Notes under the pieces: model-generated
Databases searched by the model: none
What the model was told of the DNA's origin: nothing
The model's input: only the letters and a program-made list of their open reading frames with translations
From: Boswellia sacra
Taxonomy: Eukaryota > Streptophyta > Magnoliopsida > Sapindales > Burseraceae
Length of the DNA: 64,000 bases
Reading direction: 5' to 3'
NCBI GenBank assembly: GCA_013180625.2
Contig: SNVD02013728.1
Location: forward strand, 124,001-188,000
In this document: piece after piece, positions 35,339-45,762 of the stretch
Position numbering within the stretch: the first letter of the stretch is position 1
Layout of the letters: each line of letters opens with the position of its first letter
Program-made: the position numbers and the translations under genes

Positions 35339-38300
35339 TTACCAATTTCTTCTACCTCTAAATCTTGCAGAAAACCTTCCAGCCCTTGTCAATTGCTTCC
35401 TTTCAACAATTCTTACAAGCCATTGTGGTTTTCTTATGGCAAATACAATGTATCCCACAGACAAACCAATCACCAATCCACATCCATAACCCATCATAGC
35501 AATTTTCCAATCAAACCAGCTTGACGTATTGTCTTCTTCATCAAATGTTGGTGGACCCAACTCATGCTCTTTTTTCTTATCATAGCCACATTTTTTTGAC
35601 AATGGCAATCCACAGAGCTCCAAGTTCCCTTCAAAGGAATCATTTTGAAAGGTATTGAACTGCTTTCCTTCAGGTATAGGTCCAACAAGTTGATTATATG
35701 AAAGATTTAACACGGAAAGATATGTGAGACTTATCAACTCTTTGGGAATCTCTCCAATAAGTTTGTTTGAGGAGAGATCTAACGACTCAAGCTCTGTCAA
35801 ATTTTCTAACGAAGATGGAATGTGACCAGTAATCTTATTATGGGAAAAGTTGAGCACTTTGAGAGAAATAAGCTTCCCAAGTACTTTGGGAATTCCTCCT
35901 TCAAATAGATTGTCTGACAAATCAAGGACTGTCAAAATGGTTATCACTCGATCTATTTCTCTTTGGACTCCTTTAATCACCAAAGTCATTGAGTAACACT
36001 CAACACCAAAATAGGTGATATCTTGTATATATGCCACATGATCAATATCAAAGGGACTCTGCATCATAGCCTTAAAACTATCAAAATACGTTGTTGGTAA
36101 ATGACCACTGAATCGATTGTTGGAGAGGTCAAGTATTCTCAACTCAGAGAAGGAGAATGTTGCATTTGAAAAGCCAATGGGACCATGAAATCTATTAGAT
36201 CTCAATACAAGAACTTGCAATTTTGGAAGAGAAGCTAACCAATAAGGAAATGTGTCATTAATATTATTATCGCCAACATCTAAAACTTCCAATGAGCTGC
36301 AATTATCAAAAGAGTGAGGTAATGGTCCTTCCAATTGATTGCCATTAAGATTAAGATATTTGGTATCACTCATTGCCAATGATTGAGGAATGTTGCCCTG
36401 TAAGTTGTTCATCCAAAGGTCCAAGTGTAAGAAATGATTATTCTTTCCTAGGCATTGTGGAATTGTTCCACTCAAGGAATTATTAGACAAGATAAGATGT
36501 CCTATAAAGCTCAAATTGCAGAACATTGAAGGAATCTGTCCAGACAGTTTATTGTTTGAAACTGAAAAGAGTGCCAATGAAGTTGGTAGAGACAAGAGTT
36601 GTTCTTCAGGATTTTCTACTTTTGGTGGAGTTTGCTCAAAACTTGCCAGAAGATTGTTAGAGAGATCCAAATAGACTAAACTTGGCCAAAATCCCAACTT
36701 AAACAGTGAAACTTCGCCAGAAATTCTGTTATTAGAAAGCTTTAAAACCCCCAAATGTTTTGTGTTCCTTAAAAAAATTGGGAAGTCAGTTAAGTTGCAA
36801 GAGGAGCAGTAGAATTGTGAAAGGTTGGGCAAAGAAAAGTTGGTAGTAAATGACAATTGGCTGTTACGTGAAAGGTCAAGAAATTGGAGGTTCTGCAGCA
36901 TCGAGAATGTGTCTGGTTCCAAAATGCCACTCAAGTTGTTTGATGAAAGGTCGAGTTCAACAAGATCCACAAGTTCAAACTTGGTTCTTGGAATTGGACC
37001 TGCGAATCTATTGTTTTGGAGTTCTATAGACTGCACAAATGGTAGAGTAAGTAACCAAAATGGTATTCTACCACTAAGAAAATTATGGGAAAAATCGATT
37101 TCAATTAGATGCGAAAGACCACTTACCTCACGAGGAATGTGACCAGTAAATTGGTTTTTTCTGAAGAGTAATCGACGAAGTTGTGGGAGGCTGAAAACTG
37201 ATGATGGCAATTGACCACTGAAGTTGTTACCTGAAAGTGATAAAAGAGTAAGTTTGCTGAGGTTACCAAAAACATCTGGAAGTTGTCCTGAAAATGCGTT
37301 ACCGCTCAGTCCTAACATGGTAAGCTCCCCAAGGTTACAAATAGATGTGGGGATTTGACCGGCAAAATCGTTGTGTGATAAGTATAAAGATCTGATTCTT
37401 GTGAGATTCCAAAGTGATGTTGGAATGGACCCTTTGAAGTTGCATTTAAAAAGAAACAACTCGTTTAGGTATTTAAGACTGCCGATTGTTTCTGGTATTT
37501 CTCCTGAGAAACTTGTGTGTGAGAGAGCCAACAAAGCAAGGGGACCACTCCAGTTGGAGTTTGGTAAATTACCTGTGAGCAAGTCATTGCGAGACAAATA
37601 TAGCCGCTGGAGAAAAGGAAGCTGGAAAACATCATCTGGAAACCTACCTTGTAGGTAGGAATCTTTAAGACTAAGAGATATCAAGGAAGAGGACAAATTC
37701 ACCAAGGAACAGGGGGAAGCTGAAGACAAGTTCACATGGTCAAGATGAAGATATCTTAATTCTGTGAAGTTTTGCAACATCTTACTAAAACTCTCTTGGG
37801 GTATTTGTAGTTCGAATACTTCTAAACTATGACCAAAACCATAATAAGCATAATAATAATCAGAACAGAGATCAAGTGAAACAAGCTTAGATAGGTGAGA
37901 GATCTCAACGGGAATTACGCCCAAGAAATATGAGAAAGAAAGATTAAGATGTGTCAGTTCCCTGAACTGACCAAACTTGGATGAGAAATGGGATCCATCG
38001 AAATCATTATCAGCAAGATTGAGCTTCTGAAGATGATGGAGGAGGAAGAGGCTGCTGTTGTCATCAATGGTGCCAAAAAGGCAACTGGAACTAAGGTCAA
38101 GGCCAACAACATGGCCAGTGAAGGTATCACAAGTGACCCCATCCCATGAGCAGCAATCTCTATTCTTCGTCCAGGACTTTGTCCTAGGATAACCATCATA
38201 GCAATCAGAAGCATCAAGGGAGTTATTGAAATGGAGTAAGGCAAAGCTTTGTTCAGGAGAGCAGAGTTTCTTGGCTGGTAGAGGATAAGATAAGTTAAAA

Positions 38301-38383
38301 GATGATGATGATGATGAAAGAACAGCTTGAAAATGCATGAACCAGAACAAGAACAAGAGGTGACAAAATGACCCAAACATCAT
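35339..38383 (-). CDS. RLP2: intact Cf-like LRR receptor-like protein
   Basis: A single-exon gene of 1014 residues. Residues 1 to about 24 are a signal peptide. The N-terminal cap has KLCSPEQSFALL and CCSWDGVTC. About 25 or more extracellular LRRs (LxxLxLSxNxLxGxIP type) follow. A non-LRR island lies near residues 775 to 815 (around DIDHVAYIQDITYF), then the last LRRs, a C-terminal cap with ELCGLPLSKKC, an acidic stretch FDEEDN, one membrane span near 957 to 980 with several GxxxG spacings, and a basic tail of about 33 residues with no kinase. This is the layout of Cf-4/Cf-9-type RLPs, which work at the plasma membrane with SOBIR1/BAK1-type kinases to detect extracellular ligands, often from pathogens. 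The ligand cannot be told. It is the only intact member of the local cluster. The start is the first ATG, giving MMFGSFCHLL. Confidence 0.96.
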   Translation of the reverse strand: MMFGSFCHLLFLFWFMHFQAVLSSSSSSFNLSYPLPAKKLCSPEQSFALLHFNNSLDASDCYDGYPRTKSWTKNRDCCSWDGVTCDTFTGHVVGLDLSSSCLFGTIDDNSSLFLLHHLQKLNLADNDFDGSHFSSKFGQFRELTHLNLSFSYFLGVIPVEISHLSKLVSLDLCSDYYYAYYGFGHSLEVFELQIPQESFSKMLQNFTELRYLHLDHVNLSSASPCSLVNLSSSLISLSLKDSYLQGRFPDDVFQLPFLQRLYLSRNDLLTGNLPNSNWSGPLALLALSHTSFSGEIPETIGSLKYLNELFLFKCNFKGSIPTSLWNLTRIRSLYLSHNDFAGQIPTSICNLGELTMLGLSGNAFSGQLPDVFGNLSKLTLLSLSGNNFSGQLPSSVFSLPQLRRLLFRKNQFTGHIPREVSGLSHLIEIDFSHNFLSGRIPFWLLTLPFVQSIELQNNRFAGPIPRTKFELVDLVELDLSSNNLSGILEPDTFSMLQNLQFLDLSRNSQLSFTTNFSLPNLSQFYCSSCNLTDFPIFLRNTKHLGVLKLSNNRISGEVSLFKLGFWPSLVYLDLSNNLLASFEQTPPKVENPEEQLLSLPTSLALFSVSNNKLSGQIPSMFCNLSFIGHLILSNNSLSGTIPQCLGKNNHFLHLDLWMNNLQGNIPQSLAMSDTKYLNLNGNQLEGPLPHSFDNCSSLEVLDVGDNNINDTFPYWLASLPKLQVLVLRSNRFHGPIGFSNATFSFSELRILDLSNNRFSGHLPTTYFDSFKAMMQSPFDIDHVAYIQDITYFGVECYSMTLVIKGVQREIDRVITILTVLDLSDNLFEGGIPKVLGKLISLKVLNFSHNKITGHIPSSLENLTELESLDLSSNKLIGEIPKELISLTYLSVLNLSYNQLVGPIPEGKQFNTFQNDSFEGNLELCGLPLSKKCGYDKKKEHELGPPTFDEEDNTSSWFDWKIAMMGYGCGLVIGLSVGYIVFAIRKPQWLVRIVERKQLTRAGRFSARFRGRRNW

Positions 38384-38456
38384 CTCTCTATTTTTACTAG
38401 AAACACAAGATAGGGAAAGCTGGCTGCATATGCGTTTGATAATCTCTCGTTATATG

Positions 38457-38464
38457 TATATATA
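38457..38464 (-). promoter_or_regulatory. TATA box of RLP2
   Basis: TATATATA about 75 bases upstream of the ATG, with the same position and context as in RLP1. The sequence immediately upstream (CTGCGAGGTCGATAGACGTC region) is strongly conserved between both copies. Confidence 0.6.
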
Positions 38465-38745
38465 CATACACTGCGAGGTCGATAGACGTCCCCTGTTGAA
38501 TAAATACAGTTAATCGGCATGAATCACATGGCCACCACCTTTTCTTTCTTTTGGTCTCAATTTGATTTTTATTCTTCAAAACATGATAAATTTTTAGTTT
38601 CTTAATATGCAATCATTAACCCCAGTTCAAAAGCAGATTTAAGAAAAAAAAAAGTTAATAAAAGCACTTATGACGTTTATGTTAAGCAACAGATTGAGCC
38701 CTTTTTTATTATTAGTTTATCATACACTCAAAACACATTTAAGGA

Positions 38746-38965
38746 TTAGAGTAATGCTACTCATACAAACTACTTATACAAACTCGCACATACAAACTGA
38801 TGTGGCATCCCTATGTGATCGCCACATCACCTATGTTAATTAATATCATTTATTATTAATATATATTTATCAAATCACTAAATTTATTTATCAAATCATA
38901 TTATGTCATGTCAGTTTGTATGAGTAAATTTGTATAAGTAGTTTGTAAGAGTAGCATTACTCTAA
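38746..38965. mobile_element. Fold-back MITE with long terminal inverted repeats
   Basis: Begins TTAGAGTAATGCTACTCATA and ends GAGTAGCATTACTCTAA, which are inverted copies. The inverted repeats run well past 40 bases (ACAAACTACTTATACAAA on both arms), so the 220-bp element can fold on itself. The paralogous flank at about 8905 has no insertion (ACACATTAAATACATGAC), giving a natural empty site. Flanking CATTTAAG/CATTAAAA is consistent with an 8-bp, hAT-like target duplication, but it is imperfect. Confidence 0.85.
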
Positions 38966-40060
38966 GCATTAAAAACATGACTCTCTTTGGGCTCCTTGAA
39001 AATGTAACATTTCGTCCCCTGGGGTTTTAGTTTTTTAATATGCAATCAATAAATTAGACCAAAACCAGATTAATTAAGTTAAATTGATTTGTCCTTTTAG
39101 TAGAAGATGGGCACCATGTGCTTTCAGTTTATTAACTTCTCTCCGCTTACTCTGGAGAAAATTTATGCTTTTCTTTGTCGCCTTCCAAAATATTAAACAT
39201 CACGCTCTATAATAATATTATATATGTTATTATATTTGAACATTTATATGTTACAAGCATCTTTGATTACTTTTTGATATAATATGTTCATATATAGCCT
39301 TATTTCTATAATAGCTTCTTAATATTGCTTCCATTATAACCTTTAGAGAGAGTATTGATAGAGATTTAGCGGGGGAGAAATTGATCATGCAAGAATAATT
39401 ATTGGGTACTGTAGAATATCTTAATTAGAATCACTTTTCTCAGTTAGCATAAATAGAAAAAAAAATTATTTCATCATTGATTTCTAATGAATTTAGCATA
39501 TTGTTATAAAAATAATTATTTCGTAATAAATATAAAGTTTAATACAATAAAAGTGGTGGAGTTTAATGGAATATAATAAGTATTTTAATAATATATATTA
39601 GTAAAGAAGAAGATGAAATAATTGGGTTGGGGGGCTGTGAGGAACCGATAAGAAAAGAAGAGAAATTGGCGAGGAGAAGAGAAAAACCAAATAAAGGAAA
39701 TGAAAGCATGCAAAACGAAATGGAGAAAAGAAGCCATACTATAATCTATCTTATTGATGTAGTTTAGCCTGGATCTACTTTACTTTCATGCCCTTAGTTC
39801 ATTGTGCCCTCACAATATCTAACCTAATTATGGTAAAAACACTTTTTTCTTTAATTATTATAAGTTCATTGCCTAGTTTGATTCTTAATCTTAAATATCA
39901 AATCTTTGTAAATTATCATTTAGTAATTGTATTTATTTATTAATAATATTATCTATAATCTGCAATGATATTTTTCCTATAATATACAATCAAACTTTAG
40001 TGATTCAAAAAGGGGGTTTTTTTTTTTTTTAAAAACATCTATGAATCTTCTAAATATAGA

Positions 40061-40600
40061 TTGCCTTATAAATTTTGAAATCATTCAATTAATACTCAAA
40101 GTGGACATCTTAAGCTTTGTGCGTGTGTGTGCATGTATGTGTTTTTTTTTTTTTTAATTATAAATTTTAAAATTGTAGAGTAGAGTACTTAAATGAAAAT
40201 GAAAACGAACATGAAACTTAAACGAGGGTTTGGGAATTAAAGGGGAGGGAAGAAAGGGGTAAAATGGTAAGTAAAGATGAGAACGACGCAAACAAAATAA
40301 TCATATACACTGGGTTAACGGCAAGTCAGTTGGAATATTAAATATATATATATATATACGCTAAGCTTTATAAATTTTGAAATTATTCAATTAATATTCA
40401 AAGTGGACATCTTAAGCATCGCGGGTGTGTGTGGGTGTATGTGTTTTCTTTTTCAATTTTAAATTTGTGTAGAGTAGAAAACTTAAAAGAAAAAGAAAAT
40501 GAACTTAACAAGGGTTTGGGAATTAAAGGGAAGGAAGAAAGGGGTAAAATGGTAAGTAAAAAGGAGAACGACGCAAACAAATAATCATGGACATATGGAC
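40061..40600. repeat. Local tandem duplication upstream of RLP2
   Basis: TATAAATTTTGAAATCATTCAATTAAT, the CAAAGTGGACATCTTAAGC block, a TG tract, GGGTTTGGGAATTAAAGG and GAACGACGCAAACAAA occur in order at 40069..40300 and again at 40369..40585. Copy A (10100..10262) has the first part only once. Confidence 0.85.
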
Positions 40601-41059
40601 TTCATATTTAATCAAAATATAATGTAAAATGAAGTCACGCAGCATTGAACTGTCAATCAAATATGCTAATTCCGTCACTGGTCTTGTGGTTTCCATTCAT
40701 AGTAATAAATAAAGAGAGTCGTTATGTTACCTTGGACAATCACATATCCAGAATAACAAAATCTTTATAAAATAAAGAGAACACATTTATAGTAAAATCA
40801 AATTATATGAAATAAAGTAGAAACAATTTTTTTCTTTTTCTTTTTTAATTAAACTTTGATTGATACGAGGATAAACAATAATACTATACTTATAATATTT
40901 ATACAACATAAATTTTACAACATGAAGTAACATCCTCAGTGATAAAATTTCATTAAAAATATAATTTCCCTCATCTATTTTTCTTTTTTTCTTCCAATGA
41001 ATTTCGGTCATATAAGCTGTCACGTCATATTGTAGAATATACGTTACATAAATATTATA
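40601..41059. other. Intergenic, no gene seen
   Basis: AT-rich DNA between the RLP2 upstream duplication and a TIR element. Confidence 0.5.
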
Positions 41060-41798
41060 GGTCATGTTTGGCACGCAACATTGTATAGTATTATTTTTAA
41101 TAATTGCATTGCATTGTATTGTATTGTATTAATCAATGCTATGCATAATATAGTGGATGTTTGGTAAAACATTACCTTGTACTATTTTTTTATACTATAC
41201 TATACTATGTTTATGTTTGGAGTATTTTTAAATTGTATTATATTATCTTTCATTTCAAAAATTAACAACATATTATTAAATAAATTAAATATTATTTTTA
41301 TACCAAATTAAATAAAGTAAATACTAAATAAAATAATTATAACCTACAATTATAAAAATATATAATCTTCCTTATATTTAATTAAATTCATATTGTCCTA
41401 ATTAATATAAAAAAATTATATTATAAAAATAGTTTTCTTGTGTCACAAAGTACAGTCTATAACCAAAAAAAAAAAAAAAGACTTGTTCCATTTATATTAA
41501 ATTCATATTGTCCTAATTAGATCAAAATCAAAAATATAATTTTTTTATTTTACACAAAATTATTATTGTATATAAGGGTTTTCTTGTATTTTAAAATTAA
41601 AGAGAAAATATATAATGATTTATTAATTTAGTGTAGTGCGGGGCAATGCGGTGGTTTTTCTCTGCATTAAACAATATAATACATGTTACATTAAATTATG
41701 CAGTGTATTATTTAGTACAATGTAAAGTTTGTTTCAAACATTAGTACTGTATAATGCAGAGTTTTTATACAGTATAATGTGGGCTGCCAAACATGCTC
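41060..41798. mobile_element. Candidate non-autonomous TIR DNA transposon (about 739 bp)
   Basis: The left end GGTCATGTTTGGCACGCAACATT is inverted at the right end as AATGTGGGCTGCCAAACATGCTC. Subterminal parts (TTGTATAGTATT and ACTGTATAATGC types) also mirror each other. The interior is AT-rich with no transposase. TATA borders both sides, suggesting a TA-containing target duplication. The superfamily is uncertain. Confidence 0.6.
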
Positions 41799-42607
41799 TA
41801 TAAGTCTAACATTATTCTTAGACAAAACTCTACGCTTACTAGAAAAATAAGTGCATTTTTTTAACCACGTTTATGATTATCTTACGTCAAGGGACCTTAA
41901 AATCGGCCTTCAAATCCGACCCGAATTGACCGACCTTAAAATTGATGTTTCTCTTCTGACTTGGACATAATATGCATTAATTACGTCAAGGGATATACTA
42001 TATTATATCAACGCAGACCAATGAACCGACCTCTTTATATTTGGCCCCATCTTATCATCCCAAATCTTTAAACAATAAAAAGAAAAAAAATTATACCGAA
42101 AGCAAATTAAATTATGTGAAATAAGTAGAAGCAATTTTTTCCTCCTTTTTTATTTTTTTTTAATTTAATTGAACTTGATTGATATTAGGACAAAACTTAC
42201 GTGATGACAATCGATTCTCAAATTTAAGGACGAAGGAGTAGATGAACATAAACTCATTATTGATCAAGAGATTACTTGGCCCCATCTTATAATCACAAAT
42301 GTCCATCATTGTAGCCGTCCAGTAATCCTGATCTTCATGCCAAGAGATTGAAGAAACAAGGCAAAACAATAAAATTTGGGAACAAATAGTAAATCCACCA
42401 ACAAGAATCCACGATCCATTGATCAAGCAAAGAGATTGATCTTTCAGTGGGAGACTGGGAGTGTGGGACCATTCAAATTTATGCTAAATGATGCAACTTT
42501 GCTTCGATGAATGCACTTTCTTTCTAAAAAAGAAAAAGTATTAATAAATAGTACACCCAATCTTAAGACCCAATGCAATGGCAAAATCAAAGCCAAAAAA
42601 TCTATGA
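41799..42607. other. Intergenic, no supported gene
   Basis: An 88-residue minus-strand frame at 42160..42426 has no recognisable motif. Short phrases (TTGGCCCCATCTTAT) recur at about 42040 and 42277. Confidence 0.45.
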
Positions 42608-42826
42608 TGCTCAAGCTTGGTGGGACAGTCTCTGAAGACCTGCTCCATGTTAGGAGTCTGAGTCTCCTTCAATTGACGGCAAGCAACTTCAAGAGCCAAA
42701 TCTATAGAATTTCTTTGTTACAAAGTAACCAGCCATAGTGCCTTGGTACAGTAGCACGGCGGCAACAACACGCACAAAGATGTGGGGCCAAATTCTTCCA
42801 ATGATCTCATAAACTTTGAGTGCCTG
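42608..42826 (-). pseudogene. CSC1/OSCA-like (DUF221) channel protein, C-terminal fragment
   Basis: On the minus strand one frame reads QALKVYEIIGRIWPHIFVRV then VAAVLLYQGTMAGYF. After a frameshift near 42700 it continues LEVACRQLKETQTPNMEQVF. These match, in order, the last membrane segments and the cytoplasmic ALEVACRELKE...NMEQVF stretch of plant CSC1-like/OSCA proteins, which form hyperosmolality- and stretch-gated cation channels. Residues between KVY and the GRIWPHIF motif and after GYF are missing, and no other exon is seen nearby. It is a non-functional fragment. Confidence 0.8.
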
Positions 42827-43224
42827 TTGTCAAAGAACTAAACTTATAGACGAGAAATCACTGTCTTGAAATTCACAGCGCACATCATATACTGTTTTAG
42901 ATCTATACGCACGCATTGTGCTATTAAGAAAGTTGTGCCATTCTTAAAGCACATCATGACAAAAGAAGATTTAAAACTGCTGACGCTTTCTAGTTATCAT
43001 CCTTCTAATGGAAAAAATAATTACCGAAGAGAACATAAGAATAGTCTAGCACTAGAGATGACAAAGCTTGCAAGAAATAAGAAAGCACATAAGATGGACT
43101 GAAAATTCAAAGTGATTGAATGCAGTGAAATGCAGCTGGGTAGCATATTAGTAATCAGTTTTTTTTTTTTAAGGTATATATAAAATGGTTAATATTTCAA
43201 CTTTCTAAAGAGTCATCATGGATT

Positions 43225-43384
43225 TTGACTCCTGGAAAAGGGGCAGAATGCTTCAAGTCACCCACTATGAAGCTATTTGACTCGTGGAAGAGCGGAAGAA
43301 GACCTCCCAAGTCTCCCTCTATGAAGCTATGTGACTCGTGGAAGAGGGGAAAAGGACCTCCCAAGTCTCCCACTATAAAGCTAT
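43225..43384. repeat. 54-bp tandem repeat, three copies
   Basis: Units start at 43225 (about 52 bp, most diverged), 43277 and 43331. The core is GACTCGTGGAAGAG...CCTCCCAAGTCTCC...TATGAAGCTAT. Because 54 is divisible by three, the minus strand stays open across it (unit GDLGGPFPLFHESHSFI), though that frame is probably incidental. Confidence 0.9.
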
Positions 43385-43733
43385 AATTGTGATAAATTAA
43401 TAATGATAATCGCCAAGCCATTGGGGAGAATCTTTTAGTCTTTAGGTCCTTTATATGTGTAATATCCAGAATTTGGAGATTTTCCAAATAGCTAGGCTCA
43501 ATATGATGACCCTATCCGTGGGGTTAAAATGCTAATCCAAAAGGGGAAGCCCTTTGGAAATTTTTCACTTTGTATCAGTCAAAGTCTTTAAAATCATCAG
43601 TTCATGAGCCATGTGATTCTATGAGTCTTTTGTACAGAATAAATATTTTAAATTTCCAGGCCCTTTCCATATTTGGAAAGAATGGGTCCTTGAATGTAGG
43701 AATTGGAACAGAGAAGCTGAAGTCTCCTTTCAA

Positions 43734-43735
<2 letters not shown>

Positions 43736-43781
<46 letters not shown>
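43736..43781. repeat. (TA)n microsatellite
   Basis: TA run of about 46 bases. Confidence 0.97.
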
Positions 43782-44226
43782 CTATTATGAATCATTAGCT
43801 CACTAAAAGCTGAGAGGCCCAAAACCAATATCTCACTGTCCAATGTCATCGATCTCATATAAATTTGATTGAAATAGTTGAACCAAAATAAAGATTAATC
43901 GAAATGCATGGTTAAACCAAGGAAGGGCTAATTGATACTTTTATTATATATGTATCCTTACTATTTTCTTAAATAATAGCACATTAATAATTTAAACATA
44001 TATATTTTCTCCACTGTAATGTAGTTTTCTATTGAATAACAATGTTTTAAAAAAGAAAAAAGAATGAATTGATTTGAAGTTGTGCTAGTTTGTAATCAAT
44101 GTAAACGCAATGGGTTTGAGTTATATAAACCCCAAAACCCTCTCAACAACTCTTATCTATGTGTACTCAATATTTATTTTTTAAAAATAAATATATAATT
44201 AATCATCTAAAATAATATGAATATAT

Positions 44227-44830
44227 TGTGATAGACTACGGATCGTACAACCAAATTCCATCCAAGAATCAAACAATACCAATAAAGATATTAATCACAG
44301 CAAATAATAACAAGCAGAAAATATAATCAAGAGACGACACCAAGAATTATAGTGGTTCGACAAATTATGCCTACATGCATCCACTTTGAAAGACTGTAGA
44401 GAATTATTTCACTATAAAGAAACAAAATTACAAGGCTTGCAATACTCTCTTACACCAAGAAACACTTTTTTCTTAGCCATCATGTTTTCCCAGAAATCAT
44501 ACAAGAGAATATTCAGAAGTCTCTCACAAAATAAACAAAACAGTCTATTTATAGTTTTCAGTCGATGTACAATAACCGTCTCTGGTGCAGCAGCACCAAA
44601 CACTTGGCATGGGAGCGCCAACTCTCTGCCTTAACAGGTTTGCGTGTTCTTCGCGTTGGCGCAGCGGCATGGACCACCTAGCACAGGAGCGCGAGGTCTC
44701 TGTCTGCAAGCCATCTGACAATGCCTTAGAAAAATCTATAGATAGGCAATTATTGTAAAACATTGATACTTTACGAAGATGTGAACTGGCCTTCAAAAGA
44801 TAATCTAAACTGAAAGTCTTGATGAGTCTA
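44227..44830 (-). mobile_element. Probable LTR fragment (minus orientation)
   Basis: TGTGATAG at 44227 is followed by a stretch ending CACCAAGAATTATAGTGGTT and CGACAAATTATGCCTAC, a phrase typical of the U5 side of plant LTRs read in reverse. A GC-richer block with two GGAGCGC...CTCTCTGCCT/GTCTCTGTCT half-repeats follows (44580..44710). I cannot define the far end or a target duplication, and no coding part is attached. Confidence 0.35.
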
Positions 44831-45119
44831 AATTCAAGCTCCCCTGGTATAGCATCTCATCTATGCCCTTCCAAAAGCTATTATCTTGTACAATGATCTC
44901 AAAGCCTTGAAAAGGGAAAAGGACAAACCAAGTTTGATAGCAAGAAACTACAATTCCAATAAGTAAATTAATATGTTTTTAAGTAATCGATAAGAAACTG
45001 ATGTTGAAATTAGAAAATATATTAGAACAAACTAATAATTTTGTTGAACGCAGTAAAACCTATACTTGAGCTATATAACAAATCGAAAACATACCATTAG
45101 AAGCATCACTTGCGCTTAT

Positions 45120-45762
45120 CAATTTATTCTTCCTCTAAACCTTCCCCCCAACCTTCTCACCATCATTGATTGCTTCCTTTCGACCATGCTTGCAAACCAT
45201 TGTTGTTTTCTTGTTGTTTTCTTGTCTCAAATACAATATATCCTATAGAGAAACCAATTACCAATCCACAGCCATAACCCATCATCGTGGCTTTCCAATC
45301 AAACAGGCCAGCTCAAAGTATCATCTTCTTTAGGGAATTTAGTTGGTTGCAATGGTTTTTGTGGCTTGTTACTGCCAAATTTTTTTTGACAATGGCAATC
45401 CACGCAACCCAAATTACCCATGTAGGAATCACTTTGAAATGAATCAAATTGCTTCCCCTTAGGTATAGGTCCCTTCAGCTGGTTGTGTGAAAGGTTTAGC
45501 ATTGCAAGAGATGTAAGTCTTGCTAACTGCAAAAGAATATCTCCAGAAAGCTTGTTTGAGGACAGATCTAACTTCTTGAGCTCTGTCATATTTTCAAATG
45601 ATGATAGAATATGGCCTGTATGCTTATTTTGAGAAATGTTGAGCATTTTGAGTGAATTAAAGTTTCCAATTCCTCCTGGAATTCCTCCTTCAAACAGGTT
45701 GCCAGACAAATCCATAGCATTCAAAAAGGTTAATATTCGATCTATGCCTCTGATGACTCTTT
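45120..45762 (-). pseudogene. RLP3: LRR receptor-like protein, 3' fragment joined to Copia-3
   Basis: On the minus strand the frame from 45762 reads RVIRGIDRILTFLNAMDLSG, then NLFEGGIPGG, two LRRs, PIPKGKQFDSFQSDSYMGNL and the cap Cys residues. It parallels RLP2 from its island onward. A 4-base insertion near 45303 shifts the frame just before the membrane span, which is still recognisable in another frame down to about 45130 (MMGYGCGLVIGFSIGYIVF). The ELCGLP cap motif is also altered. All upstream LRRs are missing: beyond 45762 lies the Copia-3 LTR, and on its far side no RLP sequence resumes. Confidence 0.9.

Larger units (their letters stand above)
37448..40230. repeat. Segmental duplication, copy B (RLP2 5' part plus upstream DNA)
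   Basis: Partner of 7632..10262. It differs from copy A by the MITE at 38746..38965, by lack of the 9181..9333 bases and by a local tandem duplication at its far end. No gene is seen in 38613..40600. Confidence 0.88.
42827..44226. other. Intergenic with short tandem repeats
   Basis: It holds the 54-bp repeats, a TA microsatellite and AT-rich DNA. The frames at 42866..43102 and 43570..43806 are unsupported. Confidence 0.5.

Noticed and set aside
37954..38376. 140-residue minus-strand frame
   Set aside because: Overlaps the RLP2 signal and LRR region in another frame; RLP2 is the real gene.
43197..43487. Open frame with repeated GDLGGPFPLFHES units
   Set aside because: It arises because the tandem unit is 54 bp, a multiple of three; there is no start context or relative.
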